This document shows, one piece after another, positions 1 through 9,311 of a stretch of 64,000 bases of DNA. The notes beneath the pieces are model-generated. The model saw only the letters and a program-made list of their open reading frames with translations, was not told the DNA's origin and did not search any database. The translations under genes were made by a program, and so were the position numbers. Numbering within the stretch: position 1 is the first letter of the stretch; each line of letters starts with the position of its first letter. This stretch comes from Anaerobacillus alkalidiazotrophicus (lineage in GTDB: Bacteria; Bacillota; Bacilli; Bacillales_H; Anaerobacillaceae): positions 5,562 through 69,561 of the forward strand of contig NZ_MLQS01000018.1 of NCBI RefSeq assembly GCF_001866055.1. Direction: 5' to 3'.

Positions 1-704
1 GAAGCTATAAAGATCGAGTTTATACGACTGGTTCAGTAGCTTATCCTGGATTTAAGCACATTTCAGATCGTGAAGATGGTAAAACGAAAGATTTCTCTGA
101 AATCATTGAACATGCGAAGAAATTACCTGCACCAACTACAATTGAAGAAGGGACAATTGTTGGTGGATTTGCTCATAACCAAGTAACACAATTAGCTGAT
201 AAAGTTGTAGATGCAGTTAAAACTGGAGCAATCAAGAAATTCTTTGTAATGGCAGGTTGTGACGGACGAATGAAGTCACGTGACTACTATTCAGAATTTG
301 CACAAACTCTACCACAAGATACTGTGATTTTAACGGCTGGCTGTGCGAAGTACCGTTACAACAAACTACCTTTAGGTGACATCGGTGGTATCCCACGTGT
401 TCTTGATGCTGGACAATGTAACGATTCGTATTCATTAGCTGTTGTAGCAATGAAATTAAAAGAAATCTTTGAATTAAACGACATTAACGAATTACCGATT
501 GAATATAACCTAGCTTGGTATGAACAAAAAGCCGTAATCGTTTTATTAGCTCTATTATACCTAGGTGTGAAAGATATTAAATTAGGGCCAACACTACCAG
601 CGTTCTTATCTCCAAACGTAGCGAAAGTTTTAGTGGAGAACTTCGGAATTAGTGGTATTACTACTGTAGAAGAAGACATGGATGCGTTCATGGCTAAAGC
701 ATAA
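1..704 (+). CDS. hcp: Hydroxylamine reductase / hybrid cluster protein, C-terminal part
   Basis: The reading frame is open from base 3, so the gene begins before the window. Hcp is a cytoplasmic Fe-S protein that reduces hydroxylamine and handles nitric oxide under anaerobic nitrosative stress. The hybrid-cluster ligand segments are visible: a GCDGR stretch near base 255, [12 protein letters not shown], then [13 protein letters not shown], and a glutamate in AWYEQKAV. The end matches the usual family C-terminus (FGISGI...DAFMAKA). A strong terminator follows 7 bases after the stop. The family is certain; the N-terminal half, with the first cysteine cluster, cannot be seen. Confidence 0.95.
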   Translation, partial: SYKDRVYTTGSVAYPGFKHISDREDGKTKDFSEIIEHAKKLPAPTTIEEGTIVGGFAHNQVTQLADKVVDAVKTGAIKKFFVMAGCDGRMKSRDYYSEFAQTLPQDTVILTAGCAKYRYNKLPLGDIGGIPRVLDAGQCNDSYSLAVVAMKLKEIFELNDINELPIEYNLAWYEQKAVIVLLALLYLGVKDIKLGPTLPAFLSPNVAKVLVENFGISGITTVEEDMDAFMAKA

Positions 705-710
705 AATAAA

Positions 711-757
711 CGAAAAACCCCAATTCCTTTTTATGATGGAATTGGGGTTTTCGTTTA
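711..757. terminator. Terminator after hcp
   Basis: A perfect 13-bp stem (AAACCCCAATTCC, 715-727, with its complement at 738-750) has a 10-base loop, A residues before it and T-rich sequence after it, so it could work in both directions. The rest of 758-1079 is AT-rich. I see no gene or known riboswitch in it; the region must hold the promoter for the pantothenate operon. Confidence 0.9.
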
Positions 758-1079
758 TTATGAGCTTCTAAATATCAAGGTTAGAATGTTACCGATTACG
801 TAAAATTTACGTGGTATTGTCCTTCGTGTTTAGAGGCAGATATTCATAGGAATTTCCAATTTTCCATTTGATAAAATGAACGTTTATCGTATTTTTTCTC
901 TTTTCATAATTTACTAATACTACGTATTGTACTGAGTTTTTTGCCGCAATTTACACCATAATATTTAAATAAATGGAAATGATAGGAATAATATCATTTT
1001 TCGTTTATAATAAAATTTTTGAAAGTTATTGATGTTTTGTCATTGAAAATTTGTTTATTAAAACGAAAGGAGATGGAAA

Positions 1080-1364
1080 ATGACTCAATTTGATAAAAAA
1101 AATGATCCTAGGTTTAAAATTGCCCATCGTGAAGCTTTGATTGGTGTTGGACTAGTTATTTTTAATTTTATTTGGTGGTTTGGTTTTGCATATGGACTAG
1201 GTTCTACTCCAGTAGAAGAATACACGTATATTTTTGGATTACCTGCATGGTTTTTTTATAGCTGCGTAGTTGGCTTAATTGTGATGATCTTTTTAGTTAT
1301 CGTCATTGTAAAGAAGTTTTTTGTTGATGTAGATTTTGAGACCGAAGCGGAGGATACTGAATGA
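1080..1364 (+). CDS. YhdT-family membrane protein (DUF997)
   Basis: A 94-residue protein with two predicted membrane helices (about residues 18-40 and 55-80) and an acidic C-terminal tail. The segment beginning REALIGVGLVIFNF and continuing WWFGFAYGLGS is typical of the YhdT/DUF997 family, which is usually encoded just before the pantothenate symporter. Its stop overlaps the panF start by 4 bases (ATGA), which implies translational coupling. A good ribosome site (AAAGGAGAT) lies before the ATG. The role is unknown; a small partner of PanF is inferred from the pairing. Confidence 0.85.
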   Translation: MTQFDKKNDPRFKIAHREALIGVGLVIFNFIWWFGFAYGLGSTPVEEYTYIFGLPAWFFYSCVVGLIVMIFLVIVIVKKFFVDVDFETEAEDTE

Positions 1365-2806
1365 ATTGGTCGGTTATTATTCCATTAATTATTTTCTTAG
1401 TTATCATATTTGGGATTGGATTTTGGTCTTCATTTCATTTAAAGAAGACGAATAATTTTTTACAAGAGTACTTTTTAGGTAGTCGTGAGTTGGGTGGGTT
1501 CATACTAGCAATGACGATGATTGCAACATATGGAAGTGCAAGTAGTTTTATTGGTGGGCCTGGGGCTGCTTATACACAAGGTTTAGGGTGGGTTTTACTT
1601 GCTATGATTCAAGTGGCGACAGGGTATTTTGTTTTGATGATACTTGGAAAGAAATTTGCTATTTATGCAAGAAAATATAAAGCGATAACTTTAATTGATT
1701 TTTTACGAAAAAGATATGATAACAGCAAATGGCTCGTATTAGTGTCAGCCTTTAGTATTATCATTTTCCTATTTTCAGCTATGGCTGCACAATGGGTTGG
1801 CGGAGCAAGATTAATTTCATCACTAACAGGATTAACTTACTCATCAGCTTTGTTCATTTTTGCGATTGCAGTTTTACTTTATGTTATTATTGGTGGATTT
1901 AGAGCAGTTGCTGTTACGGACTTACTTCAAGGGATTGTCATGTTTGTCGGAACGTTAATTATTCTAATCGGTACAATTGTCGCAGGTGGCGGAATTCCGA
2001 ATATCATGGCTACTTTAGTGGCTGAAAATCCTAATCTTGTAACGCCGTTTGGACATGATGGTGGTTTATCACCAGCTTATGTTTCGTCTTTTTGGATTTT
2101 AGTCGGCGTCGGAGTTGTTGCTTTACCACAAGTAACCGTTCGGGCAATGTCTTATAAAAATTCGAAGGCCATGCACCGAGCATTAATTATCGGTACGATT
2201 GTCGTAGGCTTTATTATGCTTGGCATGCATCTAACAGGTGTGTTTGCAAGAGCAGTTCTACCAGGAATTGAAGTAGGGGACACGGTTATGCCATTGATTG
2301 CGATGGAAGTACTCCCACCTTGGGTTGCGGGAATAGTTTTAGCTGCTCCAATGGCAGCAATCATGTCAACAGTGGACTCATTGTTATTACTTGTTAGTTC
2401 GACAGTTGTGAAAGATGTTTATATGAACTATATCAAACCCCAAGCCTCAATAAAGGAAGTAAAACGAGTAAGTTTTGGTGTCACAGCAGTATTAGGTGTA
2501 CTCGTATTTATCATGGCACTAAGTCCACCTAACTTATTAATTTGGCTAAATTTATTCGCGTTTGGTGGCCTGCAAGCAACATTTATCTGGCCAGTGATAA
2601 TGGGTCTTTATTGGCAAAGAGGAAATAAATATGGTGCCATTGCTTCAATGGTTGTTGGAATTAGTTCCTATATATTAATCCATACATATTATCCAAATTT
2701 ATTTGGCGTTCATACCGTGGTTTTTCCGATTGTCTTTTCATTGTTAGCCTTTGTAGGTTTTAGTTTGCTAACAAAACAAAGTAGAGAGGAACAGCTGTCG
2801 GCTTAG
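1361..2806 (+). CDS. panF: Sodium/pantothenate symporter
   Basis: A 481-residue sodium:solute symporter (SSS family) that imports pantothenate for coenzyme A synthesis. About 13 hydrophobic helices span the protein. Family signatures include EYFLGSRELGGFILAMTM near residue 35, the TYGSASSFIGGPGAAY segment near residue 55, and AAPMAAIMSTVDSLLLLVSS near residue 330, which holds the sodium-site serines. Length and the YhdT-PanF pairing support pantothenate over proline or other SSS substrates. It is translationally coupled to the upstream gene. Confidence 0.92.
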   Translation: MNWSVIIPLIIFLVIIFGIGFWSSFHLKKTNNFLQEYFLGSRELGGFILAMTMIATYGSASSFIGGPGAAYTQGLGWVLLAMIQVATGYFVLMILGKKFAIYARKYKAITLIDFLRKRYDNSKWLVLVSAFSIIIFLFSAMAAQWVGGARLISSLTGLTYSSALFIFAIAVLLYVIIGGFRAVAVTDLLQGIVMFVGTLIILIGTIVAGGGIPNIMATLVAENPNLVTPFGHDGGLSPAYVSSFWILVGVGVVALPQVTVRAMSYKNSKAMHRALIIGTIVVGFIMLGMHLTGVFARAVLPGIEVGDTVMPLIAMEVLPPWVAGIVLAAPMAAIMSTVDSLLLLVSSTVVKDVYMNYIKPQASIKEVKRVSFGVTAVLGVLVFIMALSPPNLLIWLNLFAFGGLQATFIWPVIMGLYWQRGNKYGAIASMVVGISSYILIHTYYPNLFGVHTVVFPIVFSLLAFVGFSLLTKQSREEQLSA

Positions 2807-2962
2807 GTATTAGCAGCACACTAGGAATAAAAATGATGTCAATTTATCATTAATAAGTGATTACTGACAAAACAAAAGGTAGGCTTATCACCAAATATTT
2901 GAAAATATAATTTTTAGGTTGTTTGTATTTAATCAATGAGCTGCTCAAAATAAATTATAATA

Positions 2963-2998
2963 AAAAGGATGTTACAAAATTTGTATGTAACATCCTTT
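2963..2998. terminator. Bidirectional terminator between panF and the YIEGIA pair
   Basis: A stem of about 12 bp (AAGGATGTTACA with its complement) lies between two convergent transcription units, flanked by A-rich and T-rich tracts. It can end both panF on the plus strand and the YIEGIA pair on the minus strand. Confidence 0.85.
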
Positions 2999-3065
2999 AT
3001 TACTTGACGGGCGCACGGATCCATTAATTATAAAAAAGTGATGATGATTGCCAATGAAAATGGTG

Positions 3066-3266
3066 TTATTTTTTAATAATCAAATAGTCCCCGCTTTTAA
3101 GTTCAAGAATATCTGCTAAAAAAGCTTCAGCAATTGCTTCGGAAAATTCAACTACTTCATCTTTATCCCTTGCTAATATCGAGAGAGGGGCCCCACCTAG
3201 ATACCTATCTTTATCAGTTGTGATAAATGCGAGAATCCCTTGGATCCTTCCAGCTGATTGTCCCAT
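3066..3266 (-). CDS. Capping complex subunit for YIEGIA
   Basis: A small 66-residue soluble protein (MGQSAGRIQGILAFITTDKD...) matching the short partner that accompanies YIEGIA-domain membrane proteins in spore-forming Firmicutes. The start codon overlaps the stop of the upstream YIEGIA gene (TAATG), so the two are probably coupled. It ends just before the shared terminator. Function is not established; the gene pairing is what names it. Confidence 0.75.
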   Translation of the reverse strand: MGQSAGRIQGILAFITTDKDRYLGGAPLSILARDKDEVVEFSEAIAEAFLADILELKSGDYLIIKK

Positions 3267-4192
3267 TATTTATTCGCCCCCAGTGTTGTATTTAATAATT
3301 CAGGATTTTTCTTAACAGTTTCTAATATTGGAGTAAGTAAAATCGTTTCTTTTAGCAAGTCAAAGTTTTTAATAATTGGTACTACTGCGATAACAATGGT
3401 TCCTTTTCCAGGGTCCTGAACACTATATAATTTCTTTTGTCCTAGTCTTCTAGTTACCTCAAATATAATTGCTTGCCTTTGCCCACCATTTAGCAAAGGA
3501 ATTAAATAGTGTTCTTCATTTGGTTTGATAACAGCAGCGATACCATCATTTAAAAACCAGTCTTTGGCTTCCTCTCTACCCATTAGATGAGAAACGAAAT
3601 TTCCATTGACATACAAATCAGATCCTTTAATTTCCATTTTCCCTTCCGTTACAGTAGCAATATCTCTTACTTTTTGTCTTGATGTAAAACGTTTTAGGAG
3701 ATAATAGATAATAAAACCTACGATGGAGCCTGAGGCTACTTGGATCCAGAAATCAACCTCTAAAAAGTGTTGAATTAATTGGATAGTTAGCGCAGTTGAA
3801 AAGGAAACAAGAAATACGATATAGTTTCTTGCTTCAAATATTTTTGAGATCCCGTCAATATATGCATTTCCTCGTTTCGTAAACTCTTCTCCTTCAAGGT
3901 CCATTAAGCTTTCTCTTTCAATTTTACGAACTTCTCTAAAATGTTGAATAGCTAAGGCGAGAAATGTAACAGCTGTGAATTCTTTTTCCATTAAAGCGGG
4001 AATAATGAACGCTCCGATTCCTGCTGCTAGTGCTCCTGTAACAATATGTATTAAGTAACCATTAGGATAGTTCGGATACTGCCGATAATCTAGTTTAATC
4101 GAAATGATACGTGCAATTGTTCCGATAACGGTTGCTGTAATGATAATAACTAAAATTTCTGGTGATATAACGTCATTGTTATTTGGCATCAT
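3266..4192 (-). CDS. YIEGIA-domain integral membrane protein
   Basis: A 308-residue protein with several membrane helices in its first 170 residues and a soluble C-terminal domain. The motif that names the family appears as YIDGIS at residues 111-116. Two ATG codons are in tandem; an AGGAG six bases before the first favours that one. It is found mainly in endospore formers, together with the small downstream partner, but its role is unknown. The direction is opposite to the molybdenum hydroxylase operon, leaving a shared 200-bp promoter region. Confidence 0.75.
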   Translation of the reverse strand: MMPNNNDVISPEILVIIITATVIGTIARIISIKLDYRQYPNYPNGYLIHIVTGALAAGIGAFIIPALMEKEFTAVTFLALAIQHFREVRKIERESLMDLEGEEFTKRGNAYIDGISKIFEARNYIVFLVSFSTALTIQLIQHFLEVDFWIQVASGSIVGFIIYYLLKRFTSRQKVRDIATVTEGKMEIKGSDLYVNGNFVSHLMGREEAKDWFLNDGIAAVIKPNEEHYLIPLLNGGQRQAIIFEVTRRLGQKKLYSVQDPGKGTIVIAVVPIIKNFDLLKETILLTPILETVKKNPELLNTTLGANK

Positions 4193-4400
4193 ATAAAGCT
4201 CCTAATTAAGAATTGGTTTATAAATAAAAGAAAATCGATTATTAGGTTATGTTTTTTAGGAATTTCTATGCAATAACAAAATTTTAATCTGAGTTGGCAT
4301 TTTCTAGTAAGGGGCGAATGAATAAGAAAAGTAAAGGAATAATAAACCAATGTACAACTACATAGAAAATTGGATTTTGTTTTAAAGGTGGTGTTATTTG

Positions 4401-6725
4401 ATGAGTTGGAGTGTAGGAAAGAGCATTTATCGAAAAGATTCTTTTGAAAAAGTAACTGGAACAGCGAAATATACCGATGATTATTCATCTACTAATATGT
4501 TACATGTGAAATTGGTTGTGAGTTCATATGCACATGCAAAAATAAAAGGAATTGATATATCAAAGGCTCGAGAAGTGATTGGAGTAAGAGCCATCATTAT
4601 TGGACAACCACAGCCTCTTACAGGAGAAGAAATTAAAGATCGTCCACCAATTGCCTATGATCGAGTCCGTTATCATGGGGAACCTGTTGCGGCAATAGTA
4701 GCAGATACTCCGGTACAAGCAAAAAAGGCTGCAGACTTAGTAAAGGTGACATATGAACCGTTACCAGTTATAAACTCACCAACTGACGCGCTTCTTAACG
4801 ATGCTCCATTAGTACATGAGAATTTAGAAAATTATGTAAAGATTGAACATGTTTATCCAGAACCAAATTCGAATATTGCAGATCGAATAAAAATTCGAAA
4901 GGGGAATGTAGAAAAAGGTTGGGATGAAAGTGATGTTCAGATTGAGGCTAACTTTTCCTTTTCTCCTTCAGACCATATTGCAATGGAAACTAGATGCGTG
5001 ACAGCAGAAATACGTTCAGATGGTTTTGTTGTATTTTCCTCTGCTACTCAATCACCTTATATGATAAAAAAGTTAGTAAGTAATTATTTCAATCTAGAGG
5101 AAGGGAAAATTATTGTTAATACACCATTAGTAGGTGGTGGGTATGGTGGGAAAGTAGCGATTCAACTTGAACTAATAGCCTATATGGCCACACTTGCTGT
5201 TGGGGGAAGGCCTGTTAAACTGTTAAATTCAAGAGAAGAAGATATGATTACTTCTCCTGTACATATCGGATTAGATGCAAATATAAAACTTGGAGCGACA
5301 GGAGATGGAAAGTTAACTGTTGCAGAAATTTTGTATATGTTTGATAGTGGTGCATACTCTGACAAAGGTGTAACAATCAGTCGAGCAGCTGCCGTTACTT
5401 GCACTGGCCCTTATCAAATCGAAAATATTTGGTGCGATTCTCTTTGTGTTTATACAAACCATCCATATGCAACCGCTTATAGGGGTTTTAGTCATTCTGA
5501 AATTTTATTTGCTTTCGAACGAGCACTTGATATGTTAGCACAAAAATTAAATATTGATCCATTCGTGTTAAGGAAAAAAAATGCATTTTTGCCAGGACAT
5601 ATAACACCTACGCAAATCAGGCTAAATCAGAGTACGATTGGGAATTTACCAGAATGTATAGATCGATTACAACAATTGATGAATTGGAAAGAAGGACAAA
5701 TTGTAAAAGTCGATGAGCGAAAAATTAGAGCAAAGGGAATCAGTTGTTTTTGGAAAACATCTACAATAGATTCTGATGCGAGTTCAGGTGTCACAATTAC
5801 TTTTAATCGAGATGGTAGTGTTAATATAATTTCAGGCATTGTTGAGATTGGAACAGGAACAAAAACGATCCTCGCACAATTACTTGCAGAGAAGCTCAAA
5901 ATGGATATTAATAAGATTTTTGTGAAAATGGAAGTAGATACACAATCAACTCCTGAACATTGGAAAACAGTCGCAAGTAGAGGTACTTTGATGGCTGGCA
6001 GAGCTTTACTAAAAGCTGCCGAAGATGCTGTTGAACAATTAAAGGATATTGCTTCACGAGTGTTAATGTGTGCACCTGATGACCTTGAGGTAGGTGGAGA
6101 TAAAGTTTACGTGAGAGATGAGCCAGATACTTTTGTCCATTTGAAAGACGTTTGCCATGGATATAAATACCCTAGTGGATATGCGATTGGTAAACAGGTT
6201 ATTGGTAGAGGTAATTATATGTTGCGACATTTAACTCATCTTGATCATGAAACCGGGACTGGCAAACCTGGACCTGAATATACGGTGGGGGCCCAAGGTG
6301 TAGAGGTTGAATTTGATACGAGAGATTTTACTTATAAAGTATTGAGCGCATATTCAGTAATTGATGTAGGAAAAGTGTTAAATAACAAAGCTGCAAAAGG
6401 GCAAGTAATGGGTGCCATGGCTATGGGATTAAATTTTGGTAGCAGTGAAACATTTGTGTTCGATGATGAAGGAAAGGTGCTAAACAACCGACTTCGCACA
6501 TATGTTCCATTTCGGTATGGAGATCATCCGAAATATATCGTTCATTTATTGGAAACGCCTCATATGGATGGCCCTTATGGTGCTCGTGGTATAGGTGAAC
6601 ACGGGTTGATTGGAATGCCAGCAGCCTTAGCTAATAGTTTATCAATTGCAGCTGGTGTTGACTTAAATAAACTGCCACTAACTCCAGAATTAATTTGGAA
6701 GGAAAAAAGGCGGTGTAAGAAATGA
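4401..6725 (+). CDS. Molybdenum hydroxylase large subunit (xanthine dehydrogenase family, Mo-cofactor subunit)
   Basis: A 774-residue molybdopterin-binding subunit. It has the a/b hammerhead domain at the N-terminus (VTGTAKYTDDY), then cofactor motifs GGGYGGK near residue 245 and AYRGFSHSE near 359. A conserved active-site glutamate follows, in GARGIGEHG near residue 732. The ATG at 4401 is preferred to an in-frame TTG three bases earlier because AAAGGTGG lies 8 bases upstream. It is first of three overlapping genes (Mo, FAD, 2Fe-2S). The substrate could be a purine, nicotinate or another N-heterocycle; the glutamine or arginine residues that would settle this cannot be assigned by eye. Confidence 0.85.
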   Translation: MSWSVGKSIYRKDSFEKVTGTAKYTDDYSSTNMLHVKLVVSSYAHAKIKGIDISKAREVIGVRAIIIGQPQPLTGEEIKDRPPIAYDRVRYHGEPVAAIVADTPVQAKKAADLVKVTYEPLPVINSPTDALLNDAPLVHENLENYVKIEHVYPEPNSNIADRIKIRKGNVEKGWDESDVQIEANFSFSPSDHIAMETRCVTAEIRSDGFVVFSSATQSPYMIKKLVSNYFNLEEGKIIVNTPLVGGGYGGKVAIQLELIAYMATLAVGGRPVKLLNSREEDMITSPVHIGLDANIKLGATGDGKLTVAEILYMFDSGAYSDKGVTISRAAAVTCTGPYQIENIWCDSLCVYTNHPYATAYRGFSHSEILFAFERALDMLAQKLNIDPFVLRKKNAFLPGHITPTQIRLNQSTIGNLPECIDRLQQLMNWKEGQIVKVDERKIRAKGISCFWKTSTIDSDASSGVTITFNRDGSVNIISGIVEIGTGTKTILAQLLAEKLKMDINKIFVKMEVDTQSTPEHWKTVASRGTLMAGRALLKAAEDAVEQLKDIASRVLMCAPDDLEVGGDKVYVRDEPDTFVHLKDVCHGYKYPSGYAIGKQVIGRGNYMLRHLTHLDHETGTGKPGPEYTVGAQGVEVEFDTRDFTYKVLSAYSVIDVGKVLNNKAAKGQVMGAMAMGLNFGSSETFVFDDEGKVLNNRLRTYVPFRYGDHPKYIVHLLETPHMDGPYGARGIGEHGLIGMPAALANSLSIAAGVDLNKLPLTPELIWKEKRRCKK

Positions 6726-7570
6726 TTTCCTATGATTTTGAATATCACAAACCTATATCGATAGAAGAAGCTATTGACCTATTCCATACGCTTGATGAAC
6801 AAGGGAAGAAGCCCGTTTATTTTTCAGGCGGTACAGAAATTATTACATTTGGTAGAGAAAATAAAATTGTAACGGGTGCGGTTATTGATATAAAAGCTAT
6901 CCCTGATTGTCTCATAGTAAAAAATGATGAACACTTGCTAACGATAGGAGCAGCGCAATCTTTAACAAAAATAAGAGAAATGCAGTTATTTCCTTTTTTA
7001 AGTAAAACAATTGTAGAGATTGCCGATCAAACAGCCCGAAATAAAATAACATTAGGCGGTAATATATGTGCAAACATTAGGTATAGAGAAACCGTATTAC
7101 CGCTTTTATTAACAAATAGTAAAGTTGTTATTGCGAGTAAAGATGGTTTAAAAGAACAACAAATTAATAAAGTATTCGATAAGACGTTACAGTTAGAAAA
7201 AGGAGAGTTTCTTGTTCAAGTAATAACAGAACAAAGTGAAATTGCACTACCTTTTCGAAGTGTGAAAAAGCGTAGACAATGGGATGTCGGTTATCCACTA
7301 ATAACGACTGCCGCTATTAAAAGGCAAGATCGGATCGAAGTTGCCTTTAGTGGATTATGCTCTTTTCCATTTCGAAATAAAAATGTAGAAGATAGTTTAA
7401 ATAACAGAAAATTATCTAAAGAATCAAGAATTGAAGAAGCTATTCATTCTATACCAGCACCAATTCTTGATGATGTACATGGTTCTTCAGAATATCGTCA
7501 ATTTGTTTTAAGAAATACGTTATACGATGTTTTGGATGCATTGGAAGGAGTAGGAAATGGACAAAGCTGA
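6722..7570 (+). CDS. Molybdenum hydroxylase FAD-binding subunit
   Basis: A 282-residue subunit of the CoxM/XdhB type that passes electrons from the Fe-S subunit to an acceptor through FAD. The FAD-pyrophosphate loops are seen as FSGGTEI near residue 36 and ITLGGNICANI near residue 113. The C-terminal CO-dehydrogenase flavoprotein domain follows. Its ATG overlaps the stop of the large subunit (ATGA), and its last 14 bases overlap the small-subunit gene, so the operon is tightly coupled. The sequence is more diverged than its neighbours. Confidence 0.85.
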   Translation: MISYDFEYHKPISIEEAIDLFHTLDEQGKKPVYFSGGTEIITFGRENKIVTGAVIDIKAIPDCLIVKNDEHLLTIGAAQSLTKIREMQLFPFLSKTIVEIADQTARNKITLGGNICANIRYRETVLPLLLTNSKVVIASKDGLKEQQINKVFDKTLQLEKGEFLVQVITEQSEIALPFRSVKKRRQWDVGYPLITTAAIKRQDRIEVAFSGLCSFPFRNKNVEDSLNNRKLSKESRIEEAIHSIPAPILDDVHGSSEYRQFVLRNTLYDVLDALEGVGNGQS

Positions 7571-8030
7571 AGTGACATTAAATATAAATGGTGAAGAACG
7601 CATGGTGTATATACGGTATGCAGACACATTATTGTATGTCCTGCGAGAAAAGCTAGGACTAACTGGTGCGAAACCTGGATGTTTAAATGGTGATTGTGGT
7701 GCTTGTACGATTGATGTTGACGGGCATCCAATGAAGTCATGTTTGATGTTGGCGGTTGAAGCTATAGATAAAAAAGTTACGACTGTTGAGGGGTTAAAAA
7801 ACGCCCCTATTCAGATGGAGTTTATTGAAAAGTTTGCCTTCCAATGTGGCTATTGCACACCAGGTTTTATTATGAACTGTCATACATTAATGAAAAAGCA
7901 CCCAAATGCAGACGAAACAGTAATAAAAGATTGGTTAGAATCTAATATATGTCGTTGTACTGGCTACCAAGAAATTGAAGAAGCGATAAAATCAGTTTTA
8001 TTTAAACCTACGGCCTCAAATGGTAATTGA
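7557..8030 (+). CDS. Molybdenum hydroxylase 2Fe-2S subunit
   Basis: A 157-residue electron-transfer subunit with two [2Fe-2S] clusters. The plant-ferredoxin-type cluster is GCLNGDCGACTIDV followed by KSCLM; the second cluster is CGYCTPGF followed by CRCTGYQEI. All eight cysteines are present. The order Mo-FAD-FeS matches several Firmicutes xanthine or nicotinate dehydrogenase operons. No MoCo chaperone (XdhC) gene follows here; the operon ends near a truncated family A repeat that carries a GC-rich hairpin. Confidence 0.9.
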   Translation: MDKAEVTLNINGEERMVYIRYADTLLYVLREKLGLTGAKPGCLNGDCGACTIDVDGHPMKSCLMLAVEAIDKKVTTVEGLKNAPIQMEFIEKFAFQCGYCTPGFIMNCHTLMKKHPNADETVIKDWLESNICRCTGYQEIEEAIKSVLFKPTASNGN

Positions 8031-8041
8031 ATATTTTTTTG

Positions 8042-8154
8042 AATAATTGGAAGGTGAAAGCTGATGATTAGTGATTGTTATGTCCGTCGTATAAGTGAAA
8101 CTAACAATCAGTGGGATGAAGGAAAACCCCCACTGATTTGAAGTTCACCTTTAT
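8042..8154 (+). repeat. Family A element, partial copy (3' two hairpins)
   Basis: This corresponds to the right half of the 212-bp family A element (full copies at 14451-14662 and 47799-48010). It retains the central GCTGATGATTAG hairpin in part and the terminal AATCAGTGGG/CCCCCACTGATT hairpin, and ends in CCTTTAT. The TTTAT end overlaps the stop codon of the convergent Gln-rich gene. It may terminate both genes. Confidence 0.75.
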
Positions 8155-8429
8155 TATTGTTGTTGATTTTGCTGTTGTTGAGCTTGCTGCAGTACTTGAG
8201 AAGCTTGTTGTAATTCTTGTTGGACTTGTTGAAATTGCTGTTGTTGAGCTGGTATAGCGCTACTTTGAGCTTGTTGAATCATTTCAGTAGCTTGTTGTAG
8301 CTGTTGTTGAGTCTGCTGAATAGCTAAGGGGTTGTTTTGTTGGGTAGCTTGTTGAATAGATTGCTGAGCTTGTTGAATTATTTGTTGAGCTTGCTGAGCT
8401 GCTTGTTGAGCTTGTTGGTTTTGTTGCAT
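8154..8429 (-). CDS. Small glutamine-rich low-complexity protein
   Basis: A 91-residue protein of which I count 48 residues as glutamine, mostly as QQ pairs spaced by Ala, Ile, Leu or Val. There is no tryptophan, cysteine or lysine. The spacing of QQ pairs and small hydrophobic residues suggests one long amphipathic helix or coiled coil. A near-perfect ribosome site (TAGGAGGG, 7 bases before ATG) argues that it is really made, not just a CAA-repeat artefact. Gamma-type small acid-soluble spore proteins are also Gln-rich, but their characteristic repeats are not seen. Function unknown. Confidence 0.7.
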   Translation of the reverse strand: MQQNQQAQQAAQQAQQIIQQAQQSIQQATQQNNPLAIQQTQQQLQQATEMIQQAQSSAIPAQQQQFQQVQQELQQASQVLQQAQQQQNQQQ

Positions 8430-8804
8430 ACTGTAGCCCTCCTACAAAGTTTTTGTTAACACTTAATATCATCCCATTATCATTTTGAAGTATACAACAT
8501 AAAAATAAAATTAAGAGAAAGTGAAAAGAAAACAATTAGAGTTGCGTACTATTGTGCGACATCTGCCATGTCATCCTGTTCACATATATTCACTGAATTG
8601 TCATAAAATAATAGGCCGATTGCGCACTATATGTAATATATTACATATTGTAAAGAATGAATAATGATAATCTTTTATGAGAAGTTCATGGCGAGAGTAG
8701 TAGTTATTCCGCTGTGTCCCATCTTTGTGTTGACTTTTAGATTAAGACCTTTAGTCGTCTCAAATAGGAACAAAGATAATAACTTAAATGTAGGAGGAGA
8801 GAGT

Positions 8805-9296
8805 ATGAAAACGGCAATCATTTACGCTACTTCGCGAGGGACAACAGAAAAAGCAGCAAATATTTTAATGAACGAGTTGCACAGTGATGTAACTCTTATT
8901 AATCTAAAAAAGGAAAAATCTATTCATCTATCTACCTATGATTCTGTCATTTTAGGCAGCTCGATTCATGCAGGGATGGTTCAAGGTAAGATGAAAAAAT
9001 TTATTAATATTAATCAAGAAGAGTTACAGTCAAAAAAGCTAGGGTTGTTCATTTGTTGTATGTACGACGGGGAGAAAGCAAAGCTACAATTTGAAATGGC
9101 CTACCCCGAACAATTGCGAAAAAATGCAGTTGCTACTGGAATTTTTGGTGGTGAATTTGACTTTGCAAAAATGAATTTTTTGGAAAAATTTATTGTAAAA
9201 GTAGTAGATCAGAAAGCATCAAATATTTCTACTTTGAGCCAACAAGAAATTAAAAAATTTGCGAATGCATTTAACGATAATTTAAGTCTTGTGTAA
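8805..9296 (+). CDS. Flavodoxin-domain protein (HemG/protoporphyrinogen-oxidase-like fold)
   Basis: A 163-residue flavodoxin-like protein. The FMN-phosphate loop is YATSRGTTEKAA near residue 7, and SSIHAGMVQGKMKKF near residue 52 matches the HemG-type flavodoxin domain. The frame is open further upstream (from 8664), but GTAGGAGGAGAG just before the ATG at 8805, and the start of the fold there, set the start. It lies 15 bases before a DUF6544 gene, probably in one operon. A role in quinone or flavin electron transfer is likely from family; the substrate is unknown. Confidence 0.8.
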   Translation: MKTAIIYATSRGTTEKAANILMNELHSDVTLINLKKEKSIHLSTYDSVILGSSIHAGMVQGKMKKFININQEELQSKKLGLFICCMYDGEKAKLQFEMAYPEQLRKNAVATGIFGGEFDFAKMNFLEKFIVKVVDQKASNISTLSQQEIKKFANAFNDNLSLV

Positions 9297-9311
9297 ATTG
9301 GGGTCGATTTT

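Noticed and set aside
4189..4488. 99-residue frame on the minus strand
   Set aside because: It overlaps the start of the Mo-subunit gene and the start of the YIEGIA gene, has no ribosome site and unusual composition.
8664..8804. N-terminal extension of the flavodoxin-like protein
   Set aside because: The flavodoxin fold starts at 8805, right after a strong ribosome site; the upstream residues match nothing.
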